Shown in pieces: positions 1-8,222 of a DNA stretch of 39,430 nucleotides. Each line of letters begins with the position of its first letter. The stretch's first letter is position 1. Under the pieces are notes generated by a model. That model saw only the letters and a program-made list of their open reading frames with translations. It was not told the origin of the DNA and did no database searches. Made by a program: the position numbers and the translations under genes. Source of the stretch: Acidimicrobiia bacterium (GTDB lineage: Bacteria; Actinomycetota; Acidimicrobiia; Spongiisociales; JAHEDJ01); contig JAUVQS010000001.1 in the NCBI GenBank assembly GCA_030598025.1, positions 1 through 39,430 of the forward strand, read 5' to 3'.

Positions 1-835
1 CACCGAGGATCGATGTCCCACCGATCACCGCCGCCGCCACCGAGGGGAGAAGAGCGGTATCTGCAAGAGTGACGCTCGCCGTGTTGTTCAGCCCGGAGAT
101 GAGGAACCCGGCGATGCCGGCTAGGACTGCCGAGATCACGTAGAGCGCGGTCAGCACCTGCCAGGATTTGGCCCCCGACAGACGTGATGCAATCGGGTTG
201 TCTCCGATGGCGTAGAGGAGGCGGCCAAAGCCGGTTCGCTTGAGGCCGAGAATGATCAGGGCCGCCAGCGGCACGAACACCAGAAGGTTGATCGGAATGA
301 CGTCGAACAACATGTCGGCACCAACAGTGCGGAACTCATCGGGAACTCCCGAACCCGTCTGCACCATATGAAGCTGCCAGACGTTAGCCAACCCCAGGAC
401 GACCAGGCTCATGGCCAAGGTCATGATCAACGGGTGAACGCGGAAGACACCAACGCCGATCCCCGTGACCACTCCGACGATTGCCGCGACTACAAGCGAA
501 ATCACGACGGCGAATCCCAACCCGTAGTCGCCGACCAGCGTGGCCACGAGGAACCCCGACATCGAGGCCACCGCACCGACCGACAAGTCGATTCCTGCCG
601 TGAGCATCGTTATGGTCTGGCAGCCCGCCAGGATCGCCAGCGGAACTGCGGCGCGGATCATCACTCCGGCCCAGTTGGGGCTGACGATTCCCGGACGGAT
701 CACCTCGCTCAAGACGACGAGAATTGCGAGCAAACCCAGTAGCGGGATGAGCGGCCGCTCTCGAAACAGGGAGCGCACGCCGGTGGTCGTCAGCCACTTG
801 GGGCGCGAACCTGAGGAGTTGGTGACGGCGCTCAC
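1..835 (-). CDS. ABC sugar transporter permease (RbsC-type), second copy, partial
   Basis: An inner-membrane permease of a ribose/simple-sugar ABC importer. The C-terminus lies beyond the left edge, so about 278 residues are visible. I start it at the GTG at 835-833, because the upstream permease ends in a TGA overlapping it (GTGA), which suggests translational coupling. The translation begins VSAVTNSSGSRPKWL, then shows repeated hydrophobic helices and the family segment LTAGIDLSVGAVASMSGF. That segment matches the (A/G)GIDLSVG motif of RbsC-like permeases (BPD_transp_2 family). It is the fourth gene of the importer and pairs with the neighbouring paralogous permease, probably as a heterodimer. 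The family call is firm; the substrate is unknown. Confidence 0.88.
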   Translation of the reverse strand, partial: MSAVTNSSGSRPKWLTTTGVRSLFRERPLIPLLGLLAILVVLSEVIRPGIVSPNWAGVMIRAAVPLAILAGCQTITMLTAGIDLSVGAVASMSGFLVATLVGDYGLGFAVVISLVVAAIVGVVTGIGVGVFRVHPLIMTLAMSLVVLGLANVWQLHMVQTGSGVPDEFRTVGADMLFDVIPINLLVFVPLAALIILGLKRTGFGRLLYAIGDNPIASRLSGAKSWQVLTALYVISAVLAGIAGFLISGLNNTASVTLADTALLPSVAAAVIGGTSILG

Positions 836-1833
836 CTGTCCCTCCGCAGCTGCATGAGGCTGCCGATCATGACGACTCCGACGAGGATCAGGCCTTGCGC
901 CACCGTCGCCAGGTTGGTGTTGAGGTTCATGAAAGTCATGTCGGTCCGGAGCAGAGAGAGGATCACGACGGCGATGATTGGCCCGAAGATACCGCCGCGG
1001 CCACCGGCCAGGCTCACTCCACCGAGCACAACGGCTGCGACGCTCATCAGCGTGTATGGGCCCGGCACTGGGATTCCGATGCCGGTGCTGGCGGTGAGGC
1101 TCAGACCGGCCAGTGCCGAAAACAGACCGGTCAGCATGTAGGCGAAGATCTTTGTGCGGTTGACTGAAATACCACTTCGATACGCTGCCAGGGGAGCGCT
1201 GCCTATGGCATACAGCGACAGTCCGAGCCTTGATCGTCTAATCGGCAGCCATATCGCTGCCACAACCAGGCCCAGCACGACTGCGGCCTTCGGGATCCAC
1301 GGACCGATGATCGACCCACCGGTGAGGTCACGGAGCCACTCCGCCGAGCCACCCCCGGGCGTCTTGAGGACGAGCAAGGCACAACCAGCCCAGACGAAGA
1401 GCATTGCCAGCGTGACGACGATGTCGGGCACGCGCGTCACGACGATCAAGCTCCCGTTGACGGCACCGAGCAGGAGGCCGAGCAAGAGCACTCCGAACAC
1501 GACCAGGATCGCGAACCCCTCGCTCCGATCCTCCATCAAGGCGGCGGCGACGACGCTGGTCAGGGCCATCATCGAACCGATCGACAGGTCGATGCCCCTG
1601 GCGATAACCGCGAATGCCTGGGCAACTGCGGCCAGTGCGAGCGGCAGCACGGATACAGCCAGCCCCTGAATGCCCCGCGCCCCGTAGGTGGGTTGGATGA
1701 TCTTCGTGAACACCAGCAGAAGGGCCAGGATCCCGATAAGACCGAGAGTCCAGGCGTTGCGGCGCATTGCAGAAACCAGCGCTCCCCGCGGGCGGGAAAT
1801 CATCGTGTCCGGCGCGTCGACGGTCGTGCTCAC
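832..1833 (-). CDS. ABC sugar transporter permease (RbsC-type), first copy
   Basis: A 333-residue integral membrane permease of the ribose/xylose/simple-sugar class. The N-terminal 25 or so residues are cytoplasmic, followed by eight to ten hydrophobic segments. The family motif ARGIDLSIGSMMAL lies near residues 78-91, and the conserved VAAVVLGGVSLAGGRGGIFG segment lies about two-thirds along. Its ATG overlaps the stop of the ATPase gene by 4 bp (1830-1833), and its TGA overlaps the GTG of the next permease. The three transport genes are therefore translationally chained. Two different permease genes in one operon imply a heteromeric membrane domain. Substrate not determined. Confidence 0.92.
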   Translation of the reverse strand: MSTTVDAPDTMISRPRGALVSAMRRNAWTLGLIGILALLLVFTKIIQPTYGARGIQGLAVSVLPLALAAVAQAFAVIARGIDLSIGSMMALTSVVAAALMEDRSEGFAILVVFGVLLLGLLLGAVNGSLIVVTRVPDIVVTLAMLFVWAGCALLVLKTPGGGSAEWLRDLTGGSIIGPWIPKAAVVLGLVVAAIWLPIRRSRLGLSLYAIGSAPLAAYRSGISVNRTKIFAYMLTGLFSALAGLSLTASTGIGIPVPGPYTLMSVAAVVLGGVSLAGGRGGIFGPIIAVVILSLLRTDMTFMNLNTNLATVAQGLILVGVVMIGSLMQLRRDR

Positions 1834-3416
1834 TGATCGCTCGTTTCGGGCGAGTTCTGTTCGTTGTTCGTCTTTCTGGCACGTTCATCCGTGCCGGCTG
1901 CGTGGACCATCTGTTCGGGTAGCTGCGCCCCTGAAGGAAGATTGTGCGCCGCCCTCAGGAGGGTTGCCTCGTCGGCGTCCGAAGCGTCGATTTCCGCCAC
2001 AACTTTCCCGCCGAAGATGACGATGGCACGGTCGCAGGCAAGCTGGATCTCACTGAGTTCAGAGGTGTAGAGCAGGATCGCAGCCCCGGCCCCGGCCAAC
2101 TCACGCAGGAGCAGATAGATCTGGTGCTTGGTGCGAATGTCGATCCCGCGGGTTGGGTCGAAGCACAGCATCGTCTCGACTCCGTCCGCGACCCAGCGAG
2201 CGATCGTGACCTTCTGCTGGTTGCCTCCAGAGAGAAGGCGGACCTCGCTCAGTGCCCGGGTGTCGATCTGGAGTGTTTCGATCGCTTTGTCGACCTTCGG
2301 TTTCTCCTTCTTGCTGCTGATGAGGCCCCACTGCTGTATCCGGACGCTGAAGGGCAAGGCGATGTTCTCACGCACCGAGCGCTGCATCAGCAAGGCCTCG
2401 GCGCGATCGGCGGCGACGTAGACGATTCCCTCGCGTATCGCATCGGCCGGGTGCCGGAACGCGACTTCCCGGCCGTCCACGAGCACCTCGCCGGCCTCGG
2501 GGCGCTCCGATCCGGCGAGGATGTCGAACAGCTCGTCCTGGCCCTGCCCTTCGAGTGCTACTACGCCGAGGACTTCGCCGGGGCGGAGGTCGAAGGAGAC
2601 GTTGGTCAGACGGGTGGCAGAGCCGAGACCGCGCACTTCCAGGCGAGGCCGCTCCTCTGCCTGCTCCTGGGCCCCGGCTCCCTGGTCGCCCCGGTCGGGC
2701 ATTTGTCCGACCACCTCGCCGAGCATGAGTTCGACGATCCGATCGGCGGAGTCTGCCGTGACGTCGACCACTCCGACGGTCTCGCCTTCCCGCAGAACGG
2801 TGGCGCGGTCGCAGACCGATCCGATCTCGGTCATGCGGTGGGAGATGAAGATGATGCTGCCTTCGCCTCCCCGCCGGCCGTCGACGACCTCGAGGACGCG
2901 TTCGGTGAGGTTGGCGGGCAGCGCGGCGGTCATCTCGTCGAGCATCAGCACGTCCGGCTCGATGGCGAGGGCTCGGGCGAGGTCGATAATCCGAAGCGAG
3001 GCAAGCGGAAGGTTCCGCGCCTCGCTCGAGAGATCGAGGTTCTCCAGGCCGAGCTCGTTGATCCAGTGGCGAAATGGCTCGAGCGGCGTCTGGGTCAGAC
3101 GCAGGTTGGAGCTGATGTCGAGGTCGGGGATCAGCGCCGGCTCCTGGTACACCGAGACCAGCCCGCCACGGCGTGCTTCGGCAGGCGAGTGGGCGGTTCG
3201 CTCTCTGCCGCGCACCGTGATCGTGCCCTCTTCGGGACGAACGACGCCGGTTAGAACCTTCACCAGAGTGCTCTTGCCCGCACCGTTGGCCCCCATGAGC
3301 GCGTGCGCCTCACCCGGGCGTACCCGCAGCGAAGCCGCCTTAAGTGCAACGACGGCACCGTATCGCTTCGAAACGCCGGTCGCTTCGAGCAGGTATTCGG
3401 TGGTAGGAGCAGTCAT
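1830..3416 (-). CDS. Sugar ABC transporter ATP-binding protein (RbsA/MglA-type, two fused NBDs)
   Basis: A 528-residue tandem ATPase that powers the sugar importer from the cytoplasmic face. NBD1 has a clear Walker A (GANGAGKS, residues 42-49) and Walker B (LMLDEMTAAL), but its signature region reads LPLASLRIIDLARAL with no LSGGQ-like motif. NBD2 has an intact signature (LSGGNQQK). Its Walker A is degenerate (ALEGQGQDEL, no Lys), and its Walker B region reads MLCFDPTRGID, without the usual Asp-Glu pair. RbsA/MglA proteins often have one weak site; here one composite site looks complete and the other doubly degraded. It follows the binding-protein gene after a terminator and overlaps the first permease by ATGA. 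Confidence 0.93.
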   Translation of the reverse strand: MTAPTTEYLLEATGVSKRYGAVVALKAASLRVRPGEAHALMGANGAGKSTLVKVLTGVVRPEEGTITVRGRERTAHSPAEARRGGLVSVYQEPALIPDLDISSNLRLTQTPLEPFRHWINELGLENLDLSSEARNLPLASLRIIDLARALAIEPDVLMLDEMTAALPANLTERVLEVVDGRRGGEGSIIFISHRMTEIGSVCDRATVLREGETVGVVDVTADSADRIVELMLGEVVGQMPDRGDQGAGAQEQAEERPRLEVRGLGSATRLTNVSFDLRPGEVLGVVALEGQGQDELFDILAGSERPEAGEVLVDGREVAFRHPADAIREGIVYVAADRAEALLMQRSVRENIALPFSVRIQQWGLISSKKEKPKVDKAIETLQIDTRALSEVRLLSGGNQQKVTIARWVADGVETMLCFDPTRGIDIRTKHQIYLLLRELAGAGAAILLYTSELSEIQLACDRAIVIFGGKVVAEIDASDADEATLLRAAHNLPSGAQLPEQMVHAAGTDERARKTNNEQNSPETSDQ

Positions 3417-3437
3417 GCCTGCACGTTCCTAGGGTCG

Positions 3438-3481
3438 AAAAAAAGCTGATGCGCCGGAGATTGAGAATCGTCGGCGCATCA
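3438..3481 (-). terminator. Rho-independent terminator between binding-protein gene and ATPase gene
   Basis: The arms TGATGCGCCG (3447-3456) and CGGCGCATCA (3472-3481) are perfectly complementary over 10 bp around a 15-nt loop. On the minus strand the stem is followed by GC and seven T residues (A-tract at 3438-3444 on plus). The position is directly after the binding-protein stop and before the ATPase start. Partial termination here would give more binding protein than transporter, a common arrangement in such operons. Confidence 0.85.
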
Positions 3482-3503
3482 ACTTCTTATCGACTAGTGA
3501 GTG

Positions 3504-4598
3504 TTATTCGCCGGGTCCCGCGCATGCTACGGCTTGCTCAGGCGTATACGTCGTCCAACCTTCGATCTGAAGGCCGAGCGGCCACAGCGGGTCGAGTCCA
3601 TCGACCTGCCACGACTCGAGAAGCTCGATGCCATCGTCGCTGGTGTTCTCGGCGAGGACCGGCACCAGGAGGACTGTGTTCGGCTGCAGAGCATCGTCGG
3701 CAGTGTCAACATCGTCACCGTTGAGCAACGCTATCGCCAGTCCGACACCGGCACCACCGACGGCCGCGGTGTTGGTCACTGCCGCGCCCTCGAGGCCGGG
3801 GTAGCCCCCTGTGTCGAGGAGTTGCGCAACGAAGGCGCCGAGATCGGCACCGACGATCGGCACGAAGTCCAGATTGGCCTGCTGGATGGCGTCAACGACC
3901 TGGGAGTCCATGCCGGAGGTCCAGATTCCGTCGATGCCGTCGTACTGACCACTGGCGATGAAGTCGTTGATCAGCCCGGTGGTGGTCGCAGGGTCCCAAC
4001 CGGTGTGTACACCCTCGATCGTTGGAACGACCTCGATGTCCGGGTTCTCGTCAAGCGCCTTCAGGAAGCCAGTGTGGCGATCCGTGTCGGCCGGGTGACC
4101 GGCGAAACCGCGCATGTAGTACACGACGCCTTCTCCACCGAGTTGGTCGAACAACCAGGCGGCGCCCAGGTAGGCGTAATCGATCTGATTGTTGTACAGG
4201 TTGTAGGTGTCCTCGTTAGTGACGAACGCGTCGACCGAGATCGTTCGAATACCGGCTTCGTTCGCCTCTTCGAGCGCTGGATTCAGCGCATCGGGGTCGT
4301 TCGGATTGAAGACGATCGCATCGACGTCCGCTGCGATCAGGTCACGGATGTCCGAGAGCTGACCCGCTGCGTCGGTGTTGCGATGGATGGTGGTGAGCTG
4401 GGTGATCTCACCTGAGGCGAGAGCTTCTGCCTTGGCCGTACAGACCTGCTCCTCACGGAAACCGTTTCCGACACCGCCACCGTTCGAGTAGCCGATGTGG
4501 TAGTTCCCGTCAGAGTCCGAGTCTCCTCCGCAGGAGACGGCCAGCATTGCAATGGCCACGATCGTCGCGAACTTCTTAAACCATGCGTTCTTGAGCAT
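3504..4598 (-). CDS. Sugar ABC transporter substrate-binding lipoprotein
   Basis: A 364-residue extracytoplasmic binding protein of the periplasmic-binding-protein type 4 (ribose-binding-like) family. I chose the ATG at 4598 rather than one 66 bp upstream, because AGGAGGA lies just before it and the protein then begins with a normal lipoprotein signal: MLKNAWFKKF, a hydrophobic run, and the lipobox LAVSC followed by GGDSDSDG. The mature part shows the family pattern: IRDLIAADVDAIVFNPNDPDAL, EANEAGIRTISVDAF, and VYYMRGFAGHPADTDRHTGF near the middle. It is the first gene of the importer, with a terminator after it. It is divergent from the oxidoreductase operon, which probably handles the imported compound. 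The ligand cannot be deduced. Confidence 0.93.
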   Translation of the reverse strand: MLKNAWFKKFATIVAIAMLAVSCGGDSDSDGNYHIGYSNGGGVGNGFREEQVCTAKAEALASGEITQLTTIHRNTDAAGQLSDIRDLIAADVDAIVFNPNDPDALNPALEEANEAGIRTISVDAFVTNEDTYNLYNNQIDYAYLGAAWLFDQLGGEGVVYYMRGFAGHPADTDRHTGFLKALDENPDIEVVPTIEGVHTGWDPATTTGLINDFIASGQYDGIDGIWTSGMDSQVVDAIQQANLDFVPIVGADLGAFVAQLLDTGGYPGLEGAAVTNTAAVGGAGVGLAIALLNGDDVDTADDALQPNTVLLVPVLAENTSDDGIELLESWQVDGLDPLWPLGLQIEGWTTYTPEQAVACAGPGE

Positions 4599-4703
4599 CT
4601 TTGGATTCCTCCTAAGGGTGCAAGGGCCTATCGGAGTGTCGCACACGATATGGTGGATGTCCACTTGGTTTGCCAGGCAGTTCGGACCGATTTCGATGGA
4701 ACG

Positions 4704-4715
4704 GCAAACGTTTGC
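4704..4715. promoter_or_regulatory. LacI/GalR-type operator candidate in divergent promoter region
   Basis: GCAAACGTTTGC is a perfect 12-bp palindrome with the central CG typical of LacI/GalR-family operators (family pattern TGNAAACGNTTNCA). It lies in the 195-bp gap between the divergent importer and oxidoreductase operons, 79 bp before the plus-strand start codon and 106 bp before the minus-strand one. A half-site-like GGTTTGCC lies near 4668-4675. No LacI-family gene is in the window, so the regulator is inferred. Confidence 0.5.
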
Positions 4716-4793
4716 GCGGTTGGTTGGCTATCTTCGCTAGTGGAGGGGCCCTTGCCTATTCTTCGGGTTCCGGCTCGAGTTGATTGGAGCTTC

Positions 4794-5948
4794 ATGAGGT
4801 TCAGTGAAATCAGGGCAGGCGTCGTTGGAATCGGCTTCATCGGAGTCGCGCATGTCGAAGCTCTTCGCCGCCTCGGCATCGATGTTGCAGGTGTCGTCGG
4901 ATCAAGTCCCGAGCGGGCCTCTGCCAAAGCCGCCGCGGCCAACCTTCCACAGGTCTACGACAGTGTTGAGGCGCTGGTCGCCGACCCGCAGATTGACGTC
5001 ATCCACGTGGCCAGCCCCAATCACGTCCATGCCGAGCAGGTGCGTCTCTGCCTCGAGGCCGGCAAGCACGTCATTTGCGAGAAGCCCCTCGCCCTCAACT
5101 CCGCGGACACTTCCGACCTCGTCGAACGCGCCGCTATGTCGGGACTCGTCAACGCAGTTTGCTTCAACATCCGGTTCTATCCGCTCAACCATCAGATGGC
5201 GGCCATGGTGCGAGAGGGTCAGATCGGCTCACCGACCTATATAACCGGCAGCTACCTGCAGGATTGGCTGCTGCTGGAGACCGATTGGAATTGGCGGCTC
5301 GTTCCTGAAGAGGCCGGCTCGCTCAGAGCCGTCGCCGACATCGGGTCGCACTGGCTCGACCTCGCCCGGTTCATCACGGGGAAACGGGTGACAGAAGTCA
5401 TGGCCGATCTGCACACGTTCGTCCCCGTGCGCCGGCACCCTGTCGGCCCCGTTGAGACGTTCGCCGGGGCTGGGGATGAGGATGAGCTCATCGAAGAGGA
5501 GATGGCGAGTGACGACGGTGCCGGAATTCTGCTTCGCTTCGAAGATGGCACCAGAGGATTGGTGGCGATATCGCAGACCTCCGCCGGACGCAAGAACTCG
5601 GTCTCAATCGAAGTCGACGGATCGGATTCCGCCCTCTCCTGGCATTCGGAGGATCCTGACAAGCTATGGATCGGGCATCGCGGCAGGCCGAACGAGATCC
5701 TGCAACGCGATGCTTCGATCAACCATCCCGACGCCGCCCGGATCACTGGATATCCGGGAGGGCACGTCGAGGGCTACCCGGACACATTCCGGGCGCTCTT
5801 CGGAGAGGTATACAAGGACATTCTCGCAGGAGCACCGTCCGTCAACCCGACCTATCCGACATTCATCGACGGGCACGATGTAATGCTCGTCACAGAGGCT
5901 GTCGCCCGAAGCTCACAAGAGCAGCGCTGGGTGACCGTTGAACGATAA
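4794..5948 (+). CDS. Gfo/Idh/MocA family oxidoreductase
   Basis: A 384-residue NAD(P)-dependent sugar/polyol dehydrogenase-type protein. The open frame extends further upstream, but the protein proper begins MRFSEIRAGVVGIGFIG at 4794, where the Rossmann GxGxxG motif (GIGFIG) falls near residue 13 as usual; GGAG lies 5 nt before this ATG. The family CEKPLALN motif (Glu-Lys-Pro) is present. The C-terminal GFO_IDH_MocA sheet domain includes VADIGSHWLDLARFITG. It leads the plus-strand operon and is divergent from the ABC importer, so it probably catalyses an oxidation of the imported sugar or polyol (inference). The next gene starts 9 bp after its stop. Confidence 0.92.
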   Translation: MRFSEIRAGVVGIGFIGVAHVEALRRLGIDVAGVVGSSPERASAKAAAANLPQVYDSVEALVADPQIDVIHVASPNHVHAEQVRLCLEAGKHVICEKPLALNSADTSDLVERAAMSGLVNAVCFNIRFYPLNHQMAAMVREGQIGSPTYITGSYLQDWLLLETDWNWRLVPEEAGSLRAVADIGSHWLDLARFITGKRVTEVMADLHTFVPVRRHPVGPVETFAGAGDEDELIEEEMASDDGAGILLRFEDGTRGLVAISQTSAGRKNSVSIEVDGSDSALSWHSEDPDKLWIGHRGRPNEILQRDASINHPDAARITGYPGGHVEGYPDTFRALFGEVYKDILAGAPSVNPTYPTFIDGHDVMLVTEAVARSSQEQRWVTVER

Positions 5949-5957
5949 GGAGAAAGC

Positions 5958-6872
5958 ATGAAGCTCGGTCTTCTCACCGCTCCATTCCCGGAGTTACCAC
6001 TGGAAGACGTCGCCGAATGGACCGCCGCCAACGGATTCACAACGATCGAGATCGCCTGCTGGCCGGCGACGAGCGGTGACACCCGGCGCTATGCCGGGAC
6101 CAGCCACATCGATGTCGATGGAATCTCAAACGTTCAGGCCTCCGAAATCGTCGATCGTATGGGCGGCAACGGCCTAGAGATCTCCGGGCTCGGATACTAC
6201 CCAAATCCCTTGAATGCCGATTCGGACCACGCTCGGATGGTCATTGATCATCTGAAGAAGGTGATCGTCGCCGCCGGCAAGATGAACGTCGGGATCGTCA
6301 ACACGTTCATCGGTGCCGATCGCGCCTTGACCCAGGACCAGAACTGGGAGAAAGCAACCCGGGTCTGGCCGGAGATCATCTCCTGCGCCCAGGACAACGG
6401 CGTGAAGATCGCCATTGAGAATTGCCCGATGATCTTCTCGAAGGACGAATGGCCGTCCGGTCACAACCTCGCCTACAACCCCAGGATCTGGCGGCGGATG
6501 TTCGAGGAGTTCGGTGAGACGATCGGTCTGAACTTCGATCCGTCGCACCTCGTCTGGCTGATGATCGACATCGAGGATGCGATCATGGAATTCGGCGAGC
6601 GGTTTTATCACTTCCAGGCCAAGGACGTGATGATCGACTACGACGGACTCTACGAGAACGGGTCGCTTTCATCCGGCATGGGATGGCAGATACCCCGGCT
6701 GCCCGGTCTCGGGGATGTCGATTGGGCCCTGGTCTTTCGGTCCCTCTACCGGGTTGGCTACGACGGTCCCATCATCATCGAGCACGAGGACCACGACTTC
6801 GAGGAAACCGACGAGTTGGTGAAGCGGGGATTTCTGATCGCCCGCGACGTCCTTGCCCCCTACGTGCACTGA
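5958..6872 (+). CDS. Sugar phosphate isomerase/epimerase-like TIM-barrel protein
   Basis: A 304-residue protein of the xylose-isomerase-like/AP-endonuclease-2 TIM-barrel family. The start has AAGGAGAAAGC immediately before ATG. Likely metal or catalytic residues can be seen: Glu in KIAIENCPM, Asp and His in LNFDPSHLVW, His in FYHFQAKDVM, and Glu in IIIEHEDHDF. Family members interconvert keto and aldo sugars, epimerise keto-sugars or dehydrate inosose. The tight coupling to a Gfo/Idh/MocA enzyme (9-bp gap) resembles inositol-type and keto-sugar pathways, so a 3-keto- or 2-keto-sugar intermediate is plausible. The exact reaction is unknown. Confidence 0.87.
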   Translation: MKLGLLTAPFPELPLEDVAEWTAANGFTTIEIACWPATSGDTRRYAGTSHIDVDGISNVQASEIVDRMGGNGLEISGLGYYPNPLNADSDHARMVIDHLKKVIVAAGKMNVGIVNTFIGADRALTQDQNWEKATRVWPEIISCAQDNGVKIAIENCPMIFSKDEWPSGHNLAYNPRIWRRMFEEFGETIGLNFDPSHLVWLMIDIEDAIMEFGERFYHFQAKDVMIDYDGLYENGSLSSGMGWQIPRLPGLGDVDWALVFRSLYRVGYDGPIIIEHEDHDFEETDELVKRGFLIARDVLAPYVH

Positions 6873-6896
6873 TTCCGGCAAACGAGCGAGGTGGCG

Positions 6897-8222
6897 ATGG
6901 CCGTCGAGGAATACGGGCGATTTGATGTGGTTGTGGTCGGGTCGGGAGCCTCCGGCGCGTCCGCGGCGATAGCCTCGGCCCGTTCGGGGGCCACCACACT
7001 GCTGATCGAGAAGCTCCCTTTCCTCGGGGGCAACTCAACCGCGGTGCTCGACACCTTCTACGGCTTCTACACGCCGGGTGATCGTGCGCTCAAGATAGTG
7101 GGCGGCATCGGGGACGATGTAGTCGCCGGCTTGAGGAGCATCGGGACCGTCGTGGAGCGACCCAACACATACGGTGCCGGAACCGGCATCACCTACCTGG
7201 CCGAGCATCTCAAGGTGGTGTGGGAGAACCTCGCCCGGGCGTCCGCCGCGACCGTGTTGCTTCATGCGTTCGTGCAGGATGTGGTGGTACGCGACGGTCG
7301 GGTCTCCGGTCTGATCGTTGCGACCAAGGCGGGCCTGCGCTCCATCGAAGCCGGAGTTGTGATCGACGCGTCGGGAGACGCAGACGTCTGTCATCAGGCG
7401 GGCTTCGGATATGAGGCGGCGGGAACCGTCGATCCGGCGCAGACCCTCACGACGACGTTCCGGATGGCCAACGTCGACCATGCGGGGCGCGCCACGATCG
7501 GCAAGGACAGACTGCACGAGTTGATGGCGGAGGCTGCCGAATCGGGCGAGTACGACCTCCCTCGCACGGAAGGGTCCGACCACATCACCCCGATTCCCGG
7601 AGTGATCGCCACGGTCATGACCCGGATCGCTCATGCCGCCGGTGACGGTGAGTCGGAGCGGATGGCTACCGATCCCGACACTCTGACCCGTGCCGAGATG
7701 GAGGGACGCCGCCAAGCAGTCGAATATGCCAGGTTCCTGGTTGATCGGGTGCCCGGATATGCGAAATCCTCATTGGTCGCGTTGTCGAGCCAGATCGGCG
7801 TTCGCGAAACCAGGCGTGTGTACGGGGATTACCGCCTCACGAAGGACGATGTCCTTGCCGCCCGGCAGTTCGACGATCAGATCGGCCTGTGCGGTGCGCC
7901 GATCGAGGATCATCACGGCGGGGCCGGTACCGGTACGACATGGGAGTATCTGCCCGACGGAACCGCGGTCGGGATTCCAATGGGCACCCTCATCGTGCGG
8001 GACGCCACGAACGTTCTGGCAACCGGACGGTGCTTCTCGGCAACGCATGATGCGCAGGCTTCAGTTCGCTCGATGGCTCAGTGCATGGCAATGGGACAGG
8101 CAGCCGGTATTGCCGCGGCCGGCGCCGCCAAGGTCGACGGGATTGTGCGGGAAGTACCGGTCGACGAGATCCAGAGCCTGCTTCGCTCTGCCGGAGCTAT
8201 CCTCGAGGCTCCCGCGCCGTGA
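6897..8222 (+). CDS. FAD-dependent oxidoreductase (FAD_oxidored family)
   Basis: About 441 residues, a flavoprotein with an N-terminal dinucleotide-binding motif (VVVVGSGASGASAA, GxGxxG) followed by LIEKLPFLGGNST, which places FAD as in the fumarate-reductase-like fold. A second FAD contact, VVIDASGDADVCHQAG, lies mid-protein, and a C-terminal segment reads ATGRCFSATHDAQASVRSMAQCMAMGQAAG. I use the ATG at 6897; a GTG at 6891 in the same frame would add two residues. It is third in the operon, and the following gene's GTG overlaps its TGA. Members of this family oxidise varied hydroxy compounds; the substrate here is probably the sugar derivative handled by the operon. Confidence 0.87.
   Translation: MAVEEYGRFDVVVVGSGASGASAAIASARSGATTLLIEKLPFLGGNSTAVLDTFYGFYTPGDRALKIVGGIGDDVVAGLRSIGTVVERPNTYGAGTGITYLAEHLKVVWENLARASAATVLLHAFVQDVVVRDGRVSGLIVATKAGLRSIEAGVVIDASGDADVCHQAGFGYEAAGTVDPAQTLTTTFRMANVDHAGRATIGKDRLHELMAEAAESGEYDLPRTEGSDHITPIPGVIATVMTRIAHAAGDGESERMATDPDTLTRAEMEGRRQAVEYARFLVDRVPGYAKSSLVALSSQIGVRETRRVYGDYRLTKDDVLAARQFDDQIGLCGAPIEDHHGGAGTGTTWEYLPDGTAVGIPMGTLIVRDATNVLATGRCFSATHDAQASVRSMAQCMAMGQAAGIAAAGAAKVDGIVREVPVDEIQSLLRSAGAILEAPAP

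Noticed and set aside
1944..3254. A 436-codon plus-strand open frame opposite the ABC ATPase gene
   Set aside because: It lies wholly antisense to a well-supported ATPase, has no recognisable domains and is rich in Asp/Glu/Gly/Arg, as expected for a high-GC shadow frame.
3501..4415. A 304-codon plus-strand frame opposite the binding-protein gene
   Set aside because: It is antisense to the lipoprotein gene, which has a signal peptide, a ribosome site and family motifs; the shadow shows none.
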